This document shows positions 59,826 to 64,000 of a stretch of DNA of 64,000 nt, piece after piece. The notes under the pieces are model-generated. The model had not been told where the DNA came from. It saw nothing but the letters and a program-made list of their open reading frames with translations, and did no database searches. The stretch covers positions 2,666,001-2,730,000 of the forward strand of contig NZ_CP109473.1 of assembly GCF_036227405.1 (NCBI RefSeq), given 5' to 3'. The DNA is from Streptomyces sp. NBC_01460 (GTDB taxonomy: Bacteria; Actinomycetota; Actinomycetes; Streptomycetales; Streptomycetaceae). Each line of letters begins with the position of its first letter. Position 1 is the first letter of the stretch. The position numbers were made by a program, and so were the translations under genes.

Positions 59826-59943
59826 TTGATGCCTCCTCGGTACTGTGCTGCGCGGCGCCGCCACCTGCGAGCGTCCCGCACGCGGGGTGATGGCGAAAGA
59901 GGGTGTGTCCCGATCAGGTCACAGCCACAGGCATGTGGCCCGG

Positions 59944-61254
59944 TCATGGTCCAGTCTGCCCGGCGCCCATGAGCGTCCCGTGAAGGGAGCGTGCGGACGC
60001 GTCCGTCAGTGCGGCGATCTGGTCGACGAGGACCCGCTTGCGCGCCCGGTCGTCGGCGGCCGCCTCGTACAGGGCGTGGAACTGCGGTTCGAGGCCCTCG
60101 GGTGCACGGGCGGTGAGGGCGGCGGCCAGCTCGGCGATGACGACCCGCTGGTCCGCGCGGATGACCTCCTGCTCGGCGCGCTGCATGACGTAGCGGTCCG
60201 CGACGGCCTTGAGGACGGCGCATTCGTTGCGCACCTCGCGCGGCACGATCAGCTCGGCGCCGTACCTGCCGAGCCGTCCCCGCCCGTACGCGGCGCGGGT
60301 GGCGGCCTCGGCGGCGAGGCAGAACCTGCCGATGAGCTGACTCGTCGCGTCCTTCAGCCGGGCCTGGGCGACCGCGGTGCCGTCGTAGCCGTGCGGCCAC
60401 CACTCCTGGGCGGTGAGCCGGTCGAGGGCGTCGGCGAGCTCCTGGGGGTCGGTGTCCGCGGGGACGTAGCGCCCGACGGCGACGTCCCAGATGTCCGCGC
60501 GCTCCGGCTCGGAGAAGAGGCAGCCCGGGTCGATGTGCCCGGCGTGCAGGCCGTCCTCGAAGTCGTGCACGGAGTAGGCGACGTCGTCGGACCAGTCCAT
60601 GACCTGCGCCTCGAAGCATCTGCCGTCCTGCGGGGCGCCCTTGCGGACCCAGGCGAAGACCGGCAGGTCGTCCTCGTACACCCCGAACTTCGGTGAGCCG
60701 GGGTCCGTGGGGTGCGCGCCCCGGGACCACGGGTACTTGGTGGCGGCGTCGAGGGCGGCCCGGGTGAGGTTGAGCCCGACGCTGACGAGTTCCCCGCTGC
60801 GGGGGTCGCGGACGAAGCGCTTCGGTTCGAGGCGGGTCAGCAGGCGCAGCGACTGGGCGTTGCCCTCGAAGCCGCCGCAGTCCGACGCGAAGTCGTTGAG
60901 CGCCTGCTCTCCGTTGTGTCCGAAGGGCGGGTGGCCCATGTCGTGGGAGAGGCAGGCCGCCTCCACGAGGTCGGGGTCGCAGCCGAGGGCGGCGCCGAGC
61001 TCCCGGCCGACCTGGGCGCACTCCAGGGAGTGGGTGAGGCGGGTGCGGGGGCTGGCGTCCCAGGCGTGGCCGCGGGTGCCGGGGGTGACGACCTGGGTCT
61101 TGCCGGCGAGCCTGCGCAGGGCGGCGGAGTGGAGCACCCGCGCGCGGTCCCGCTGGAAAGCGGTGCGGCCGGGCCGTTTGTCGGGCTCGGTGTCCCAGCG
61201 CTCGGTGTCAGCGGTGCCGTAGGGCGTGTCCCTGGGGTGGTGCGTACCGTCCAT
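59944..61254 (-). CDS. dgt: Deoxyguanosinetriphosphate triphosphohydrolase-like (HD superfamily)
   Basis: The 436-residue protein hydrolyses dNTPs to deoxynucleoside and triphosphate, which controls dNTP pools. The HD-domain ligands are visible: [17 protein letters not shown] (first His), [20 protein letters not shown] (His-Asp pair) and [17 protein letters not shown] (late Asp). The opening [32 protein letters not shown] is standard for dGTPase-like proteins of actinomycetes, and length is normal. Location two genes from dnaG is the common order in Streptomyces, linking it to DNA replication. Start: ATG with GGAGG close upstream. Confidence 0.92.
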   Translation of the reverse strand: MDGTHHPRDTPYGTADTERWDTEPDKRPGRTAFQRDRARVLHSAALRRLAGKTQVVTPGTRGHAWDASPRTRLTHSLECAQVGRELGAALGCDPDLVEAACLSHDMGHPPFGHNGEQALNDFASDCGGFEGNAQSLRLLTRLEPKRFVRDPRSGELVSVGLNLTRAALDAATKYPWSRGAHPTDPGSPKFGVYEDDLPVFAWVRKGAPQDGRCFEAQVMDWSDDVAYSVHDFEDGLHAGHIDPGCLFSEPERADIWDVAVGRYVPADTDPQELADALDRLTAQEWWPHGYDGTAVAQARLKDATSQLIGRFCLAAEAATRAAYGRGRLGRYGAELIVPREVRNECAVLKAVADRYVMQRAEQEVIRADQRVVIAELAAALTARAPEGLEPQFHALYEAAADDRARKRVLVDQIAALTDASARSLHGTLMGAGQTGP

Positions 61255-61290
61255 GCCTCCGACATTAGACCGGCGTGCTGACAGGAAGGG

Positions 61291-62196
61291 TCAGGCGGAG
61301 GCCAGGAGGTGGGGGTGCGTCAGGGCGTCGTGGGCGGGGACGGTGCCGGCCACGGCCCGGTCGTAGCGGTGCAGCACGAGGCGTGCCACCGCCGGGTGCG
61401 CGCCGAGCGGTGCGGCGGCGATGCCCGGTGCGGCGGCGGCCGAGACGGTCGCGAAGCGGCCGGGCGCCGTGAAGTACGAGGCGAGGGCGACACGGTGGCG
61501 GCCCCGGGCGGCGAGCGCCCGCAGGGCGGCCGGCACCGTGGGCGTGGCCGCCGAGGCGTACGCGGGCACCACGGGCACGCCGCCGAGGCGGTCGCTGAGC
61601 AGGGCGGCGGTGCGGCGCGCGTCGACGTCCGAGTCGGGGTCGCGCGACCCGGCGGCGGCGAGCACGACGGCGGCGTCGCGGCGGGTGCCGTCCTCGTCCC
61701 GCCACCCGGCCTCGACGAGACGCTCGTACAGGGCCTCGACGAGCAGCGGGTGCGGTCCGAGCGGGTCCGCGACACGGGTCCGCAGGTGGCTCGCGGCCGA
61801 CGCGGCGAGGGGCAGGTCGTGGCGGACGTGGTGGCCGCGGCCGAGCAGCAGCGGTACGAGCACGGCGTCACCCCGCCCGATGCCGTCCAGGGTGTCCGGC
61901 AGCAGGGGTTCGTTCAGCTCGATGTGGCCGAGCCGGACGTCGAGGCCCGGCCGCAGCTCCCGTACCCGGTCCAGGAGCTCCAGGACGGTGCGCAGGGCCT
62001 GCGGGTCCCGGCTGCCGTGCGCGACGGCGACCAGGGTGGGGGCGGATCTGCGGATGCGGTGCATGGGCCTTCGGGTTCCGTTCAGGGAGACGAGGCAGAG
62101 CTGGTTTCCGAGCTGCGAGGTGATGCGCGTCAGGAGTTGCGCCGTGCTGTCGAGGGGCAGGGACTCACGGGGGTGTTCCGGTGCCGTCTCCGTCAT
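61291..62196 (-). CDS. CbiX/SirB-type sirohydrochlorin chelatase-like protein
   Basis: The protein is 301 residues from the ATG at 62196. A second ATG at 62064 (MHRIRRSAP), with GAAGG 4 bases upstream, gives 257 residues, nearer the family length, and may be the real start. It contains two chelatase-type repeats: LVAVAHGSRDPQALRTVL with LLLGRGHHVRHDLP, and VLAAAGSRDPDSDVDARRTA. The His residues bind the metal and tetrapyrrole. It would insert iron (or cobalt) into sirohydrochlorin, making siroheme. Siroheme is the cofactor of assimilatory nitrite and sulfite reductases, which fits the nitrate reductase gene three positions away. Confidence 0.8.
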   Translation of the reverse strand: MTETAPEHPRESLPLDSTAQLLTRITSQLGNQLCLVSLNGTRRPMHRIRRSAPTLVAVAHGSRDPQALRTVLELLDRVRELRPGLDVRLGHIELNEPLLPDTLDGIGRGDAVLVPLLLGRGHHVRHDLPLAASAASHLRTRVADPLGPHPLLVEALYERLVEAGWRDEDGTRRDAAVVLAAAGSRDPDSDVDARRTAALLSDRLGGVPVVPAYASAATPTVPAALRALAARGRHRVALASYFTAPGRFATVSAAAAPGIAAAPLGAHPAVARLVLHRYDRAVAGTVPAHDALTHPHLLASA

Positions 62197-62404
62197 GCAC
62201 CGATGGTGCCGGGCGGAGGTTGCCGGGCCGTTTCGCACCGGTGACGGGTGTTTGCCTCCGCCTCACCTGAAGGCGGCCCTCGGTGTCAGTACCCGTTCAC
62301 ACCGGACGTGCTCGCACCGGACGTGCCGCACCGGCTCCGCGAACCTTTCGTCCGCGCCGTTCGTCCTCCTCCTCGAGAACCGGTACGAGCGCGGGGGGCG
62401 CGGC

Positions 62405-63160
62405 ATGCGGCTGAGGACACCGAGGGGGCTCCGCCGCGCGCGGCTCGGAGCCCTGGGGCGGCGGGCCGCCGCGCGGCTGCGGCCGCCGCGGACCCGGCGG
62501 GGGCAGCGGCGGCTGGTGCAGGCGCTGATGGTCGCCTCCGCCGTGGCGCTGGCACCCGCGGCCTGGCTGTACACCACGGCGGACGCCCGGGTGCGGACGG
62601 CGGCGGACGCCCCGGCGCAGCAGGTCGCCGTGGTGTTCGGGGCGGGCCTGTGGGAGGGCCGGCCCTCGCCGTACCTCGCGCACCGGCTGGACACCGCCGC
62701 CGAGCTGTACAGGGCCGGCACGGTCCGGGTCGTGCTCGTCACGGGGGACAACAGCCGCGTGGAGTACGACGAACCGGACGCCATGCGCACGTACCTCACC
62801 GGCCGGGGCGTGCCGGACGAGCGGATCGTCAGCGACCACGCGGGCTTCGACACCTGGGACTCCTGTGTCCGGGCGAAGAGGATATTCGGGGTCGACCGGG
62901 CCGTCCTGGTGAGCCAGGGCTTCCACATCCGGCGGGCGATCGCCCTCTGCCGGTCGGCCGGGATCGACGCGTACGGGGTGGGGGCCGACGACGTACACGA
63001 TGTGACCTGGTACTACGGCGGGACGCGGGAGGTGTTCGCCGCGGGCAAGGCGCTCCTCGACGCGGTGTTCGAGCCGGATCCGCACTTCCTGGGCCCGCGG
63101 GAGCCGGGGGTGGCGGAGGCGCTCACGGGCGACCTCACGGCGGCGGGCGGGGCGGGCTGA
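62405..63160 (+). CDS. SanA/YdcF-like (DUF218) membrane protein
   Basis: The 251-residue protein starts at the ATG at 62405 behind GGGGGGCG. An Arg-rich lead is followed by one membrane helix (LMVASAVALAPAAWLY, about 40-55). The DUF218 domain (about 70-225) shows VAVVFGAGLWEGRPSPYLAH, VRVVLVTGDNSRVEYDEPDA, FDTWDSCVRAKRIFG and VLVSQGFHIRRAIALCRSAG, the four conserved blocks. SanA of E. coli is tied to vancomycin resistance and envelope integrity; the biochemical role is unsettled. It is divergent from the chelatase gene. Confidence 0.85.
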   Translation: MRLRTPRGLRRARLGALGRRAAARLRPPRTRRGQRRLVQALMVASAVALAPAAWLYTTADARVRTAADAPAQQVAVVFGAGLWEGRPSPYLAHRLDTAAELYRAGTVRVVLVTGDNSRVEYDEPDAMRTYLTGRGVPDERIVSDHAGFDTWDSCVRAKRIFGVDRAVLVSQGFHIRRAIALCRSAGIDAYGVGADDVHDVTWYYGGTREVFAAGKALLDAVFEPDPHFLGPREPGVAEALTGDLTAAGGAG

Positions 63161-63227
63161 GGTGCGCGTACCGGGCGCGTAACCGGACGCACCGGTCCTC
63201 GTAATACCGGCCTCGCACGCTGGGCGC

Positions 63228-64000
63228 ATGGCCCGCACCGAGACGTCCACCCACTGCCCGTACTGCGCGCTCCAGTGCGGGATGAAGCTGCGACCGGTCG
63301 CCGACGGCGGGGTGGTCGAGGTCGTGGAGCGTACCGAGTTCCCCGTCAACCGGGGAGCCCTGTGCGGCAAGGGGCGCACCGCGCCCGCCGTGCTGGCCGC
63401 CGGTGTGCGGCTGACGGGCCCCCTCGTGCGCGACGCGGGCGGCGACCTGGCGCCGGCGAGCTGGGAGGAGGCGCTGGGGCGGATAGCGGACAGGCTGCGC
63501 GGGACACGGGCGGAGCACGGCGCGGACGCCGTGGGCGTCTTCGGCGGCGGCGGGCTCACCAACGAGAAGGCGTACGCCCTCGGGAAGTTCGCCCGGGTGG
63601 TGCTCGGCACCTCTCAGATCGACTACAACGGCCGCTTCTGCATGTCGTCGGCGGCGGCCGCCCACCAGCGGGCGTTCGGCCTCGACCGCGGTCTGCCCTT
63701 CCCCCTGGAGGACATCCCCCGGACCGGGTGCGTGATCCTGGTGGGCTCGAACCTCGCGGAGACGATGCCTCCCGCGCTGCGCTACATGACCGAGCTGAGG
63801 GAGAACGGCGGCCGGCTGATCGTGATCGATCCCCGCCGGACCAGGACCGCCGAGCAGGCGGATCTGCATCTGGCGCCCCGGCCGGGCACGGATCTGGCCC
63901 TCGCGCTCGGCATGCTGCACCTGGTCGTGGCGGACGGGCGGGTGGACGAGGAGTTCGTCCGTACCCGGACGAGCGGCTGGGACGAGGCCAGGGCGGGTGC
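63228..64000 (+). CDS. Assimilatory nitrate reductase, large molybdopterin subunit (5' part, cut by window end)
   Basis: The frame is open from the ATG at 63228 to the end of the window, giving the first 257 residues. The N-terminal 4Fe-4S site is present: CPYCALQCGMKL (Cys-x2-Cys-x3-Cys) with the fourth Cys in GALCGKGR. The molybdopterin domain continues with GGGLTNEKAYALGKFARVVL, NGRFCMSSAAAAHQRAFG and VILVGSNLAETMPPALRYM, typical of NarB/NasC-type nitrate reductases. It should reduce nitrate to nitrite in the cytoplasm for assimilation. Lack of a Tat signal agrees. In Streptomyces coelicolor a narB-type gene lies in this same neighbourhood. Confidence 0.88.
   Translation, partial: MARTETSTHCPYCALQCGMKLRPVADGGVVEVVERTEFPVNRGALCGKGRTAPAVLAAGVRLTGPLVRDAGGDLAPASWEEALGRIADRLRGTRAEHGADAVGVFGGGGLTNEKAYALGKFARVVLGTSQIDYNGRFCMSSAAAAHQRAFGLDRGLPFPLEDIPRTGCVILVGSNLAETMPPALRYMTELRENGGRLIVIDPRRTRTAEQADLHLAPRPGTDLALALGMLHLVVADGRVDEEFVRTRTSGWDEARAG

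Overview
The window is about 70% GC, has GTG and TTG starts, Tat and lipoprotein signal peptides, two-permease sugar importers without their own ATPase, and the gene order hrdA-like sigma factor / dnaG / FAD oxidoreductase / dgt / nitrate reductase known from Streptomyces chromosomes. I read it as a Streptomyces (or very close actinomycete) chromosome. An accessory left part of roughly 49 kb joins ordinary core genome at a tRNA cluster near 48.9-49.4 kb.

Region 1 (1-12 kb) is a sparse, decayed accessory zone. It holds a VOC protein, a small membrane protein, a secreted matrixin-type metalloprotease, a secreted subtilase with two LamG-like domains, a lipoprotein, a YefM/YoeB-type toxin-antitoxin pair with its operator, and a hypothetical protein plus lipoprotein pair. 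Several gene corpses lie between them (HAF-repeat protein, aldo/keto reductase tail, WD40 fragment), along with a diverged 97-nt direct repeat. Region 2 (12-21 kb) has a 5'-truncated metallophosphoesterase, a SUKH protein, a 1498-residue secreted multidomain protein coupled to a lipoprotein, a truncated phosphotransferase and a frameshifted tyrosine integrase. It ends at a 27-bp copy of the 3' end of the tRNA(CAT) gene found at 48.9 kb.

Region 3 (21-48.5 kb) is a catabolic block lying between that tRNA-end copy and the tRNA itself. It begins with glycoside use: a GH3 beta-glucosidase, a GH78 alpha-L-rhamnosidase, a sugar ABC importer (two permeases and a binding lipoprotein) and two tandem LacI repressors. 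An MFS transporter and a NodD/NahR-type LysR regulator follow. The LysR gene is divergent from an eleven-gene run: FAH hydrolase, cyclase-family hydrolase, FAD monooxygenase, ACMSD-type amidohydrolase, two-domain extradiol dioxygenase, Tat-exported MBL hydrolase, second FAH, SDR and two CoA-transferase subunits. The last unit is a gentisate operon: 3-hydroxybenzoate 6-hydroxylase-like enzyme, gentisate 1,2-dioxygenase, fumarylpyruvate hydrolase-like FAH and MarR regulator. A perfect 16-bp inverted repeat overlaps its promoter. Together these genes could strip rhamnose and glucose from a plant phenolic glycoside, import the sugars, and open the aromatic aglycone to central metabolites. The closest published parallel I can name for the middle part is the fde naringenin-degradation locus of Herbaspirillum; that link is inference.

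Region 4 (48.9-64 kb) is core genome: tRNA(CAT), two tRNA-Asn genes, a small YtxH-like protein, an FGGY sugar kinase, a heterodimeric ABC exporter with one degenerate ATP site, the hrdA-like sigma factor, dnaG (its 3' end tandemly duplicated as 36-bp units), an FAD-dependent oxidoreductase, dgt, a CbiX-type chelatase, a SanA/YdcF-like protein and the 5' part of an assimilatory nitrate reductase that runs off the window.
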